The notes beneath the pieces were generated by a model. It was not told where the DNA came from, ran no database searches, and was given only the letters and a program-made list of their open reading frames with translations. Positions 44,717 through 56,193 of a stretch of 64,000 bases of DNA are shown here, one piece after another. The position numbers and the translations under genes are program-made. The stretch is from Cymbomonas tetramitiformis (Eukaryota; Chlorophyta; Pyramimonadophyceae; Pyramimonadales; Pyramimonadaceae), in assembly GCA_001247695.2 (NCBI GenBank), contig LGRX02015092.1, positions 35,544 through 99,543 of the forward strand, in the 5' to 3' direction. Within the stretch, counting starts at the first letter, position 1, and every line of letters begins with the position of its first letter.

Positions 44717-47700
44717 TTGCAGCCTCTTCGCACTTCATTGCTCCCACGAGTAACAGCAGTGTGTTTCTTTGCATGTCTGGTCGCACATGCAGTGTATCAG
44801 CTTTTTCACTGCGTACACTGTAAGATGCCGTCCGTGACATCGGTCGATGGTAGGTGGGTATATGATGATATATAGTGATGAATTGCTCAGGGTCGCCAGG
44901 TGTTGTGGCGGCTGTGTTTATGTATGGTGTATGACATGACTGATTGGACACCGAGCAAGCTCTTGTTGTGATGCGCTTGATGTGCTGGTTGGACCTTCGG
45001 ATGCCCCTCGCATGTCTAAGCATATGTGTTGTATATGTGGATCGTAGCGTCGACGTCTTGTAGCTGCGCGTAGACATTTTGGGGCGCTGTGACATTTTTC
45101 TAGCTATAGCAGTATATTAAGTATTTTAGGTTGACATTTGTCATCTAGAGTTATAGCTACAAAAGCGTTTCCGAATGTAGTGCTGTAAATTGTGCAGCAT
45201 CTGGCAAACACTTGCAACATCACCCCTCCCCCGCCGCCCCGCCGGAAATTGTTATCGACCAAAGTTCGCTAGCAATAATTAAGAAACAAACAAACAAAAA
45301 CGTGAATGACCTGTCGAGAACGCCACGATATATGAGTTAACACGCCAAACCTGAATTGTTACAACGCTTATATATGTAAACGTTTTGCACCTTGAGAACA
45401 TAGACAAACTTAAATAAGCTATGTAACATTTGTAAAGTGTGTGTTTGAATAATTTGCGGTTTTGTTAAACAGCAAATAAGTGGTTTAAATTGTATTTTTC
45501 CATTGCTGCTGGGACATGGAGGTTCTGCAGATTGTTGTGCACTATTATGTATATGATGTCGTCGAAGCGGTGACAAGTTTTCACCTGGCTTCGCCATTGC
45601 CACACTTGCAAGTAGGCTGGGCGCTGGAATAATCAATACTGAAACCAGGTACACCATCATACGTATGCTGCGTGAGAGGTGCCAAGTGTGCAGCAGAAGG
45701 AGCTCCATGAAATGACAAGCCATTATGCTCGTCATTTTTATCGGGCTCATTTTCGGGAGCATGCAGACCAACTCGCTGGATCATTCGCGAATGGCTTTGC
45801 TTGCCGATCAGAAAATATCTACCGTGTATCCGTCTGAGTACGCATCCTAGCTTGATCATTACGAGCGTGTTGTACATTTCCGCCCTTATCCGACGCGACA
45901 TGCGACTGTTCCCGTGACATATATGCGATGTCGCTCGCTCCTCGAAATCCCGGTCATCGTGAATATTTGCACACGCTCTAATATGTCTGTAAATCAACAA
46001 ATGGGTTATCGATTGGATAGCCGTAATCCATACGAAGCAAATGCACGTTTTTCCAGTATGGACCGTATCATCGATCCTTTCCGGTGTGGACCTAAGTGTA
46101 CAACACGTTCCAACCTTGCCACGTTTCCAGGGCAATATCATATCGCACCATACATGCCAACCTTCGTTGGTGTGGACTTTGTTCTTGTACGTCAAATACT
46201 TGACGATGCGAGTTTTGATTTTGCTTGCCTTTCCTTTACTTGTTGGCGCCACCAGTCTATCCCAGCGCGGGAGCTTTCAATATCCGGCCCAACATGCACA
46301 GAGCCACAGATGTTTTGGTGATGTTGACGTCGCTCACATTTACTGGCATGATTGCAGGAACCGACTTCAATGCCGCGGACCCGGATCCTCCGCTCAACCT
46401 CAACTAGATCGACACCAGTGATATGACCGACATCGCCGTCAGCGTGGTCCTGCCGCTGCAACCTCTCCCGTTGCCCCGTTGCCTTCTGGACTTGCATTAC
46501 CACCCGGAGTAGCGTGCTCGTCGTGTTGGCGATGGGGGCAATCCCATGTATTCGGCGTTCATTAATCTCGCTGCGCATGTGTGCTCGATTTCGTGTGTTC
46601 GTGTCACCTCGGCACCACTCGTCGCACCGTTTGGTGGTGTGACTGCGGTACTCCAAGTGCGCCCGAACCGCTGACGGGTAGTGGTGTCTTGAATCACATC
46701 ATACCTACGGTGCAATCGCTGGACCCCGTAGTGACGCCCTCTATTGGTGTCGCTACAGAGTCACTACCGCGTGTCACCACCCGCATGGCGTAAACGTCTT
46801 TAAAACTTTGGGCGCGTCCATAAAAACCTAGCAAGACGACTGCTAAGCTTTACTTTTCGCGTTCAAAAACGGAGTTACGTGATGCTCTGCGCCCATAAAA
46901 TGCCCAAGGGGAGTACCAAAATCGGAAAGTCCCGGTGAAGTGGAGTACAAAAATCAGAAAGTCCCAGAGAAGTGGAGTGCCTCGGGGCTGGAAAAACTGC
47001 CGAAGACGCAGTTCAGTGTAGTCGCGGCGCTGGGCGAAAGCAGGAGCAGCACAACCCGAGAACATATTTGATGATCAGCGAGCTCTGTTAGTCTTAGACA
47101 TATTTGAAGCAAAAGTATACGCCATTCGCTCAATATTTCAACCTTTCGGCGAAACGGAAGTTATCGCAGGTCAACTGAGGAACATCACGGTCAACGAGCT
47201 GAGATAGAGAGATGCTACGGTACCTCTTGCCAGATTTCAGTGGTATTCAAATGACGATGTTCTGGGTGCTTCTTCAGTTTCCTCAAGGATTTTCGAGCGC
47301 AGTGCCGAAGGATCTTCATGTTACCAGATCACGAACCCGTCTATTTTGAACTCAAATACGTTTTCTGCGACCTTCGCGAAACGTCAAGCGGTCGCCTTTC
47401 ATGTGTTTACATTATCTTGGTCACCAGTTAGTGGTACGCACATTTACATTTTCAGATTATACATTTACTTTCAAACCCTGCTTTGTCGCACCATACTGTT
47501 TTAGAAGCCTGCTTTTCACCTGGTGCAGAAACTGAGAGTCGCCGCTTCTACATTTGCGCCGTTTTTGAAATTGATCAAGTCGACAAGGCACATTTACTAG
47601 ACTAGTTTACTATGATATGGTCTGAGCAATCGATGCAAGTTGGGTCACTGAGTTCTTTAAAGGTCAGTACCCAAACTGCTCTAAATACGTGCTGCTTGGT

Positions 47701-47763
47701 AAAATGAAATAGATAAACGCTGGCAGCGTGCATCCATTATCTCATGGGTTTGCGAGCACATCG
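44717..47763. other. Intergenic region
   Basis: No gene can be defended between the ABC-F stop and the minus-strand gene ending at 47764. Overlapping frames on both strands at 45581-46795 are longer than expected by chance. The best is a plus-strand start at 46206 with a signal-peptide-like beginning (MRVLILLAFPLLVGATS), but it cannot be extended into a stable protein. A 30-bp direct repeat (AAATC(G/A)GAAAGTCCC...GAAGTGGAGT) lies at about 46918-46980. Confidence 0.5.
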
Positions 47764-48379
47764 TTATTCGCTGACGGTCTTCACGCGGGCCGCTTCAGCT
47801 GAAGGCGTGCTGTCGGTGCTGGCATTCTGGGTGGAACGTGCCTCCGACGCAGGCTCGCGAGTGGGGCTGGAGTATCGTGCATATGAAGCCGCACGATCCA
47901 CGGGGTTGTAGGTGTCACTGTTAATCAAAATACCTAAAATGCATGTAATTTTTCCTTGCTGAAACTTCTTCCCCATGGGTTTGGATCCCTTGCGACCCAA
48001 GATGTTCGTTGGGAAGCTGATCTCACTTGTCGACAGAGTCTCTACTCTCCTTATGCCCCCCTCTGGCGAAAGATTATGCCGCAGCTAGAATTTGTAGGAA
48101 GCGGCATACGTATTTAGCCAGATTTTCTGACAAAAGAAAGCAAACGCGAGAATAGGTCCACAGGCAAACTCTTGCGAGTGCCCACGGACTTCATATCCCG
48201 TTTACATAGTATGCTGACGAGCCGGCATACATTGACTCAGTTCCTTCAATGGTGTCACGCAGAGCGACCCGCTTTCGTTGTTGGGCAGGGTAAATCGGCA
48301 TGCATTTTCTACGCTTGCACTTCGAGTCGGATGTTGAAACGTGCCCTGCCGCTGAGGAGTAGAAAAAGTGGTGTTGCAT
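47764..48379 (-). CDS. Unrecognised two-exon gene
   Basis: Proposed exons on the minus strand are 48379-48206 (ATG start, donor GTAAAC) and 48084-47764 (acceptor TACAAATTCTAG, stop TAA), both in phase 0, giving 164 residues. The first half is basic and cysteine-containing (SDSKCKRRKCMPIYP). The middle reads RRVETLSTSEISFPTNILGR and the tail is Ser/Thr/Ala-rich (STQNASTDSTPSAEAARV) and probably disordered. No family is recognised. The second exon is better supported than the first. More exons may lie upstream. Confidence 0.45.
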
Positions 48380-49763
48380 GAGGAGTGGAAATAAATATCG
48401 GAGCAGACTCGAAAGCTGCCAGATATACCACTTAGACAGTGATATAATAATAATGATATAACATTTACGCTGAGAATAATGACAATGTCATAAGTCCGAT
48501 GTAATCCTGCAAGCAGGCAACTGATTATGAACAGAGGGAGCTGGAGTCATCCCCATAGCGCGCCCCGAAAGGCTCATCTAGGTCATGTCAACCTAGGAAA
48601 CCGCGGCAAGGCAAAACTACGCAGGCGCTAAAGGTCGTGCCGGCGGAGAAGCAGCAAGGAGGTGGAGGTGGAGCGAGGCTGCATCTATGATGGAAAAGAG
48701 GGGGCAAGTGAGGCGGGGAGGGTGGTGGTGGGGGTGTGGAAGGCGGGGGTGGAGGGGAGCGGAGTGTGGGGGTGGAGGGCGAGCTATGATGGTAGGGCGG
48801 GGCGAGGGGGAGGAGGTGCTTATCAATTATTCATCTGAGTGAAGAGAGGGGGAAGAGGTGAGAAATCATTCAGAAGGTTAAAGGATAGACATGTTTGCTC
48901 AACAGCTTCTTCTTCTGTGATACCGGTAATACGGCTAAGTGTAGTTCTGAGAGGGTCATGGTTCTCGACTCTAGCATTACCATTAAGGAAGGCGTCTCGT
49001 CTAACGCGGGAGTGGTATATGCACAGCCTGGAAAGTTTCTTTAGGAGAGGCTTCAATCTTCTCTGATGAACCCCTATGGTGCCAAGAACCTGTCCAAAAT
49101 GCTTCGGAAGATATCCCATCAATGTGAGTTCTTTGGGCCATGTGACAGTCCCTACAAATGGTTTGTTGTCCCTGTTCGTGTAGGACGTGCCATAGTGTCC
49201 TCCGTAGTATTCTGTTGGGTGGGCACTCTGCTGAGTCTCCTGCGGGAGGGGCCATGGGCAATAAAGGCTGTCGGGGATAACAGACTTCCTTTCACTCAGG
49301 ACTTCCTGCCAAATTTCGGAGTCAACACCTGTGCAATTCAGTCTTCTTTCGGTGATCTTCCTTTCGGGGAGGACAATGATGTACCATCTCGCAATCTTCC
49401 TCTGAGTCCCACTCCAGTCATGAGCAGGAAAGTCTTGGCTCGGAGGGCTATCAATGGCAATAATACAGACATCTGAGAAGTCATCTTTGTAACATCCTCC
49501 GCCCGGAAGAACATCTGGGTCATCTCCCGTCCAGTAGCCGTGTGGGATGAAAGGAATGGTGTTATGAGGAAATCTGAAGACCCTTTTAAATCCTTTAGCA
49601 ATCCACTTTTCTTGATTTTTTGGAGAGAGTGGGAGGATCCAGATGCCTCGAAATCCTGGAACAGTGTTTGCTGCACGGTGGCCGAGTTCCAGGGTAGCCA
49701 TGACCGCTGAGTTCGAAAGTTTTTCCTTACCATCAAACGGGGGGTTCCCATAAACATTCCTAC

Positions 49764-51341
49764 CAGTGTCAACAACGGATCCGGATTCGTTGGTCCGGAT
49801 CCAGGATTTTTTTGGCTTCGACGGAGCCGAATCCAGATTTTTTTGGATTCGTTGGGTACGGATAGGCTAAAATCCTTAAAAGAAAAACTCCGGATTCGAC
49901 CGGTCGAAGCCTCGATTAAACCGCGTTCGATAGATACAGGCACAGTAATATCCTGACAATAACGAAAATCCGTCCTGACGAAGCCTAGATCGAATTGGCT
50001 TCGCAAGATACAAATCCGGGTCAATCCTAAGAATTTTCAGAATCGTTCCGATCGAATGCTGGATTTTTGAAAATCCGTCAATTCTGCCAATTCTGCGGAT
50101 TCAAGGCTGCGAAAGTGGGGTTTGAACCCGCACGCTCTGAGTCCCAACGATCTCAACGCCAGCTCTCTACCCACTACGCTAAGAGGACAATTTGGTGTCG
50201 TGTCGGAAGCGATTCCACTGATCTAGTCTGATCCAGTAGCCTTCATGGCTTGGGGTATCAGGAACATCTGCGTCTACCTGAACAATAGGGGATCATCAGG
50301 GAAAAAAACAACGAAAACGAAAGGTGTCCGTGCGTGTGGAGGGATACTTGTCTGTCGGCTGTGCACGTCAAAACTGGTTCTTGTTAGAACCAGCGAGGGT
50401 GAGATGGCGAATTACCTGATGAAACCGAATCCCTTCGGTCTTGGATATCGCTCGGCCTTATTGGCCAAACGTGCGGCACTTGGAGAACTCGACCGCCGTG
50501 GCCTCGAACATTTTCGCTCTGTCAGCAGCATCCATGCCATTGAACCAATGGCCAGGGATTTTAATCACTACTGATTGGTCAACCTGTTCCTGACCTGGAT
50601 ACTTCTTCACGATCTCGCAGGATAATGATGCCAGGAACAGCATTCCTTTTACCCCCAATTGGCACGATTTTTGAATTTCAAATTCGAAATGGAAGAAGAG
50701 AGCTCAGCCTACTTGAGATAGGTCGCTCTCTGCGAGGATTCTCAGGAAGACAATGCAATTGTCTCTTTGTACCTTGGTAGTTGGGAGCTTGGGACGTGCC
50801 GTCACTGTACGCTATCGCTACAAGCAGGTAGGAGATATATACATGTGGAAGGTCAGCGGCTGCGCTCAGATCTGCCAATAATATTGACAGGCAGTACGAG
50901 TTTCGGCGTTGGATCAAATTTATGTTTTGAAATTCGAATTTTCGATCGACAGCACAGAAACCGACGGATCCACGGACGCTAATCCAGTTATTTTCAGAAT
51001 GTGCGGGTTCAGGTACAGTGACAATCCTGAAATTTTGTGGACCCGTTCAATCGAATCCTGATTTCTATTGGCTCCGACAGGTACAGACACGAGCGAATCC
51101 TGAAAATTTGCCGGATCCGTGCACTCGAAGTCACGATTCACGTGTCTTCGTTGGATACAGACACGATCTAATCCTGAATATTTTGTGCGTCCGTCCGCAC
51201 GAAGCCTGATTTCTAGCGGGTCCGATAGATACAGACACGAACCGATCCTGGAAAATGCCAGGATCCGAAGCGTCAAATCCTGATTTTTTTCTGGATCCGT
51301 CCAACGAATTCGGGTTGGACCCGGATCCGTTGTTGACACTG
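49764..51341. mobile_element. Non-autonomous hAT-like transposon, 1578 bp
   Basis: The ends are perfect 21-bp inverted repeats (plus strand starts CAGTGTCAACAACGG and ends CCGTTGTTGACACTG). An 8-bp direct duplication ATTCCTAC flanks it (49756-49763 and 51342-51349). Subterminal regions of about 330 bp on each side are packed with shared short motifs (GATACAG(A/G)CAC, GGATTCG, AATCCTGA), as in hAT elements where transposase binds. No transposase is encoded. A tRNA-like segment sits at 50107-50190, and a minus-strand frame at 50458-50658 is of unknown origin. It interrupts the reading frame described above. Confidence 0.92.
50107..50190 (-). tRNA. tRNA-like sequence (probably a pseudogene)
   Basis: On the minus strand there is a box A-like TTAGCGTAGTGGGTAGAG and a box B-like GGGTTCAAACCCC at normal spacing. 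An anticodon-like loop TTGAGAT between weak stems would read GAG (Leu). The acceptor ends do not pair, so a working tRNA is unlikely. It lies inside the hAT-like element and could have been captured by it or supply a polymerase III promoter. Confidence 0.35.
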
Positions 51342-52469
51342 ATTCCTACCCATATTCGTGATAGGGTCGACGTAGGCATCATATGCAAGTCCATCAAAAC
51401 CGATCCTGCCATTTGCACAAAAGGGCCGAAGGGCGGCTTTCATCTGATCTGAAGGAATACATCTTCTCGAATGAATCCTAGGGTGTGAGTTCAACGGGTT
51501 GCAAAACAGTTCATATCCATTCTCGTTTAGTCCACGGTCGTCAATGATGATGTCAAGAAGACTTCTTCTCATGGCGTAGCAGTTTTTGGGATCACCCGAT
51601 TCATCTCTGCACGCTTTAAGTGCTGTATGAATGCCATGTGCACGTGTGGCACATCGTGAGAGCGGTGACAGAAATTCTTTCTTTGAGAGATAGTGCCACG
51701 ACAGGAGTTTCCAAAACTCTTGTTTCCTGGCATATTGGAGTTCAGGGTACACACGATTGCCGCTCTGAGCGTTTATATCCGGAAGTGCTGTCACAGCAAT
51801 GGTCCCCTTCTTGGAAGCGGACGGGCGGTACATTCCTGATTCAGGTAATGCTTGAAGGTAAAGCTCCCGCTTCATCTCGTCGCGGAGGTCAGCAAGTGGA
51901 AAAAGGGTTTCAGAGCATAATTATGTCATCAATGAAGGAGGAGCCCTTTCCTGGATTCAGCAGCTTTGGTTCCCCTGTAAGCTCAGCCGCCACATGTTTT
52001 TTGAGTTCATCATCTTGTTCTCCTCTAAGGTATACGAGCGAGTGACCTGGGCCCGGGCATTCCAGTTGAATGTGAGAGAATGTGCATTTGGTTCCTGTTT
52101 GGCAGTACGGGCAGTCAGGTGAGGCAGTAACACCCAGCTTATGTGACCGTGCGGGTGAGGTTTGAAGGCCCAAGAGTTATCTGCTTCTGGCCGCTGTATA
52201 AGCTTTGGCCGTGACTTTTGAGATATCCTTCGTGGGAGGAACATTGTGGTCCTCTTGCATTCTGATATACTTCCCTTGAGACGACATGGCTTTCCAGGTA
52301 TGAAGGTGAGTAAGGCGTTGGATTCTATTCGGTTTATGAGACTAAACCAGTCTCACAGGTATATGTAAGCAAACACTTACAGGTAATATGATGCAGAGAT
52401 CATAGGGTAATGTCGGATATTTCGGATTTCAGTTAAAAATTTTACTGTTTGAAGTTACAATGCAGCTAT

Positions 52470-53500
52470 GAGGCACGTCACTGAGCTGTGGGGACTGCGC
52501 CTTGGCCATGCAGCAGCCATTAGCCATGCAGCTATGAGGCACCTCGCTGGGCTGCGGAGGCTGCGCCTCGGCCATGCAGCCATCAGCCATGCAGCCATGG
52601 GGCGCCTTGCTGGGCTGCGGGGGCTGCGCCTCGGACATGCATCCATCAGCCATGCAGCCATGGGGCGCCTTGCCGGGCTGCGGGGGCTGCGCCTCGGCCA
52701 TGCCGCCATCAGCCATGCAGCTATGATGAGGCACCTCGCCGGGCTGCGGGGGCTGCGCCTCGGCCGTGCAGCCATTAGCCATGCAGCTGGGAGGCACCTC
52801 GCCGGGCTGTGGGGGCTGCGCCTCGGCCATGCCGCCATCAGCCATGCAGCTATGAGGCACCTCGCTGGGCTGCGGAGGCTGCGCCTCGGCCATGCAGCCA
52901 TAGGGCGCCTGGCCGGGCTGCGGGGGCTGCGCCTCGGCCATGCGGCCATTAGCCACGCAGCTATGAGGCACCTCGCCGGGCTGCGGGGGCTGCGCCTCGG
53001 CCGTGCAGCCATTAGCCATGCAGCTATGAGGCACCTCACTGAGCTGTGGGGACTGCGCCTTGGTCATGCAGCCATCAGCCATGCAGCTATGAGGCATGCA
53101 GCCATGAGGCACCTCGCCGGGCAGCGGGGCCAGCGCCTGCGTCGGCAGCGGGGCCAACGCCTGCGTCGGCAGCGGGGCTAGCACCTGCATGGGTTGCTGG
53201 GCCACTCTCCCCCTTTTTTTCTGGGCTGCGGAAGCTGCGCCTCGGCCATGCCGCCATCAGCCATGCAGCCATGGGGCGCGCCTCGCTGGGCTGCGGGGGC
53301 TGCGCCTCGGCCATGCCGCCATCAGCCATGCAGCCATGGGGCGCCTTGTCGGGCTGCGGGGGCTGCGCCTCGGCCATGCAGCCATCAGCCATGCAGCTAT
53401 GCGGCACCTCGCCGGGCCGCGGGGGCTGCGCCTCGGCCGTGCAGCCATTAGCCATGCAGCTATGAGGCACCTCGCCAGGATGTGGGGGCTGCACCTCGGC
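52470..53500. repeat. 63-bp minisatellite
   Basis: The unit is 63 bp: GCCATGCAGCTATGAGGCAC, then CTCGCCGGGCTGCGGGGGCT, then GCGCCTCGGCCATGCAGCCATCA. There are about 15 copies in two blocks (52470-53110 and 53220-53500), separated by three copies of a 30-bp unit (GGCAGCGGGGCCAGCGCCTG). The length is a multiple of 3, so frames on both strands stay open for hundreds of residues. I treat these as artefacts. Confidence 0.95.
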
Positions 53501-54795
53501 CGTGGAGTGGAGAGGCCTCAAAAGGACGGGCAAGGCTAGCGGCGCTTGGCCGTTTCGCGGGCTCGCGGTGCGCGCAGTCCATAACTGGGTTCCAGATTGC
53601 ACGGCTGACAAAGTTAGTGCTTGACCGCTTCCCCAGGATGACATGCACAGCCGCTTTGGTGGCATCATCATTAACTCTCCTCAGGGCGTCGGTGGCATCT
53701 CGAATCAAGATGCGCACGATCGGGGCAATCGCCCACATGTCGGTTGCAGAAGTCGGTCCTCCATGACTGTACTCCGGCGCATACACTGATCCAGGCTTCG
53801 TATGTGCATCTGCAGGCGTTCCAGAGGTCCATCGGTGCCTTCGGTAGTGATCTTCAGGCAGCCCTTCCTTATGCTGCCGCCTTGATAACCCGAAGTCGAT
53901 GATGACCAAGCTGTCGGGCCTCATCGGGGAAAGCACCATGTTTGTTGTCCGGACGTCCCCGTGGGAGATACCGGCTGCATGCAGCGCAGCAAAGCCTGTC
54001 AAAAGTCTGGTGCACAGGTCTCTCTTGAAGGTCATGGTAACAGCCACGGGCGGTTGCGCCAGGAAGGCGTCCAGGGAGATGCCGTGGTCCATGGAAAGTA
54101 AGAACGGTGCACATGCGGGACGTTCTCGTTCGCCAAGCTGGTGCAAACCGAAGTGGAGTATGGGCGACACGTACTGCGGAGCTGAATTTGAGGCGAGGGT
54201 CGTCATGTATAGTTCCCGAGCAAACTCGGAAAAGCGGGTTGACGCGCTTGGCCAGTGCTTTAGACTGAACTCTTTGTACACCAGAGGAACTGTGCCGTTG
54301 GGGGTGCAACCGACTCTGGTTGACGCGAAACCGCCGTCGCATTTTTTTCGCCGGACCTAAAGGATTTGAGAACGTGACCATATTGTAGGAGACTTCACCC
54401 AGGTTGCACTTCTGCGCCAGAGTGCGCACGAACCCCGGGCCGTAACGCCAGGCGGTCGTGCGTGGGTGACGACTCTTCTCGGACGTGAGCTGGGAGTAGT
54501 ACTCCGAGCAACCACCCACGAATATGCGAAGCGGTGCTTGTGGAAGGGGTTTCTTCTCCTCGACAGAAGTTGCTTCAAGTGCAGTATGCGCCCTTTTCAA
54601 CTTCATTATTTTTTTCTTAAGATGCTTGGACTTGTTGTTACGGCTGCGGGTTTTGCGTTTCTTGGTCTTGCAAAAGGTGCAGCCACCGCCCTCCCCTATC
54701 AGACCTAGTATTAGGTTTAATGATGTTACACACATACCACACGCCACAACCCACATGCGCCCACGGTCTGCCGCACCGGCCCGAAACAACCACAT
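53460..54795 (-). pseudogene. Protein kinase-like gene with a one-base frameshift
   Basis: The main frame (54281-53460) holds a kinase C-lobe: catalytic loop GISHGDVRTTNMVL (HGD in place of the usual HRD, residues 107-109), VIIDFGLSR (DFG), SVYAPEYSHGGPTSATDMWA (APE and the F-helix Asp) and AHREPAKRPS. The start of the N-lobe (VYKEFSL, with the likely ATP-binding Lys) is in this frame. The preceding part is in another frame up to 54795, with a basic stretch (KTKKRKTRSRNNKSKHLKKK). The shift falls in a 7-T run at 54342-54348; one base fewer would join them. It is either a sequencing slip or a pseudogene. The C-terminal end runs into the 63-bp array. Substrates are unknown. Confidence 0.75.
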
Positions 54796-55440
54796 ACATC
54801 CTACCGGTCACACCCCCTGAATATGGTCGCGTGTCAGAGGAGCTGTCCTCACACCGCACCATATATATATTCCATATCTTAGTAATACTTTTGCAAAGTT
54901 ACGTGCGCTGGAACTCACGGGAAGCCCTTTGCTGTTTGGCATGTTTGGCATGTTTGGCATGTTTGGGTTTGCGGTTTACCCAAACCCATGATGTGCAGCA
55001 CGCGTTTTGCGCATAGCTTACATCAGAGGTTGTGCGTTTGAGGGTGCACTAATATTGCTGTTAGTAATACGTTTGCCAAGTATCGTGCGCTAGAACGCAT
55101 GAGAACCCCTCCGCTGTTTGAGTTTTTATGCGATGTGCATGCAAGTTATAAGGGCCTATAAGCTTAGCTCGCAGTCGCGACTGCAAACTGAGCTGATGCG
55201 GCCACGGATCGGCTCAATCAAGAGCTCAAAAATTCCTAGGAATGTAAATGATACATCTATGTGCGTTACGAACGTTGGAAAATGTTTTCCTAATCTAATT
55301 TACTCGCAAACAGTGTGGGGTATACGTGCAGTGAAGCCTTAATTTAATATTCACGGCCGTGAATTCCAGATTCGGGAGGGCGTAAACCGTACGTTTATGT
55401 GAGAACTGAAGTCGGCTTGGTTGCAAAGACCTGTCTGGTA
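54796..55440. other. Intergenic stretch
   Basis: No gene is seen. GTTTGGCAT occurs as a 10-bp tandem at about 54935-54965, and the segments GTACGTGCGCTGGAACTCACGG-like at 54900 and CGTGCGCTAGAACGCATG-like at 55084 are a diverged repeat. Confidence 0.5.
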
Positions 55441-55802
55441 TTTTCTCTAAGTATTTTCAGACGTTCCCAAAGTGACCAAAAACCGAACGATCGGCGATCG
55501 AACGGTTTTTGGTCACTTTGGGAGTGAGATCGTGAGTTTAGGCTTGGTGACAACACGCGAGACAGCACTAAGTATTTTCAGACGTGTTCCCAAAGTGACC
55601 AACGAAACCGAACGATCGGCGATCGAACGGTTTTATTTGGTCACTTTGGGAGTGAGATCGTGAGTTTAGGCTTGGTGACAACAAGCGAGACAACACTAAG
55701 TATTTTCAGACGTGTTCCCAAATTGACCAAAAACCGAACGATATCGGCGATCGAACGGTTTTTGGTCACTTTGGGAACACGTCTGAACATACTTAGAGAA
55801 AA
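55441..55802. mobile_element. Palindrome-rich TIR element, 362 bp
   Basis: The outer inverted repeat begins TTTTCTCTAAGTATTTTCAG and covers about 47 bp at each end. It is flanked by TA on both sides (55439-55440 and 55803-55804), which would fit a Tc1/mariner-type MITE. Inside, a near-perfect hairpin (CCCAAAGTGACCAAAAACCG, then AACGATCGGCGATCGAA, then the inverse arm) is present three times, about 120-128 bp apart. Confidence 0.75.
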
Positions 55803-56193
55803 TACTTACGGTCTGATTTGTTAAGTATGCAATTTTAACTAAAGGCGGAAGGCTTTCTCTCCGGGAGTGTGCCCCTGTCCAGCGAAATAAAAATCTCTAA
55901 GATTGTATACTAATCTGAGTAATCGTTTGCTTCAAAATATTATCACATATTCCTACTTAGTATGTGGGTACCCGTTTCGCAAAGAATGAAAACCCATAGC
56001 GCAACTATTGCGGGTTTGAAATTCCTTAAATTCCACCCGCTTCCGCCAAATGAACGCGCCAACCCACAACGAGATGTGTGGTTGACCGTTCAATCTGTGA
56101 AATTTGATTAGGGAAAACGACGCATACGAAATACTATTTTTGCTAACGCTTCCCTCATCCGTTGCCCAGGCTCTCTTGCAAACGAGCGCGCGA

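Larger units (their letters stand above)
48823..52260 (-). pseudogene. Decayed mobile-element coding region with NPPF methyltransferase-like motif
   Basis: Reading the minus strand: first a zinc-finger segment (CPYCQTGTKCTFSHIQLECP, about 52110-52050) like those at the C-terminus of non-LTR retrotransposon polyproteins. After a frame break comes a long frame (about 51900-51350) ending AYDAYVDPITNMGRN. After the inserted element at 49764-51341 it resumes as VYGNPPFDGKEKL and runs to the TAA at 48823. Removing the insert and one target duplication (1586 bp) puts the two halves in one frame of about 490 residues. The NPPF motif (49735-49746) and the following GIWILPLSPK match the pattern of adenine-methyltransferase-like domains found in some retroelements. 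The element type is unsure. Confidence 0.5.

Noticed and set aside
45581..46252. 223-residue minus-strand frame
   Set aside because: It is longer than expected, but the opposite strand is equally open with equally plausible composition and neither shows a domain. It is left as intergenic, with the candidate at 46206 noted.
50458..50658. 66-residue frame inside the hAT-like element as a transposase remnant
   Set aside because: It reads protein-like (VVIKIPGHWFNGMDAADRAK) but has no hAT dimerisation-domain features, and its origin cannot be judged.
52429..53671. Long frames on both strands with MAEAQPPQPGEVPHSC-type repeats
   Set aside because: The 63-bp unit is a multiple of 3 and open on both strands, so repeat-containing frames arise automatically. 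There is no start context or flanking unique domain.
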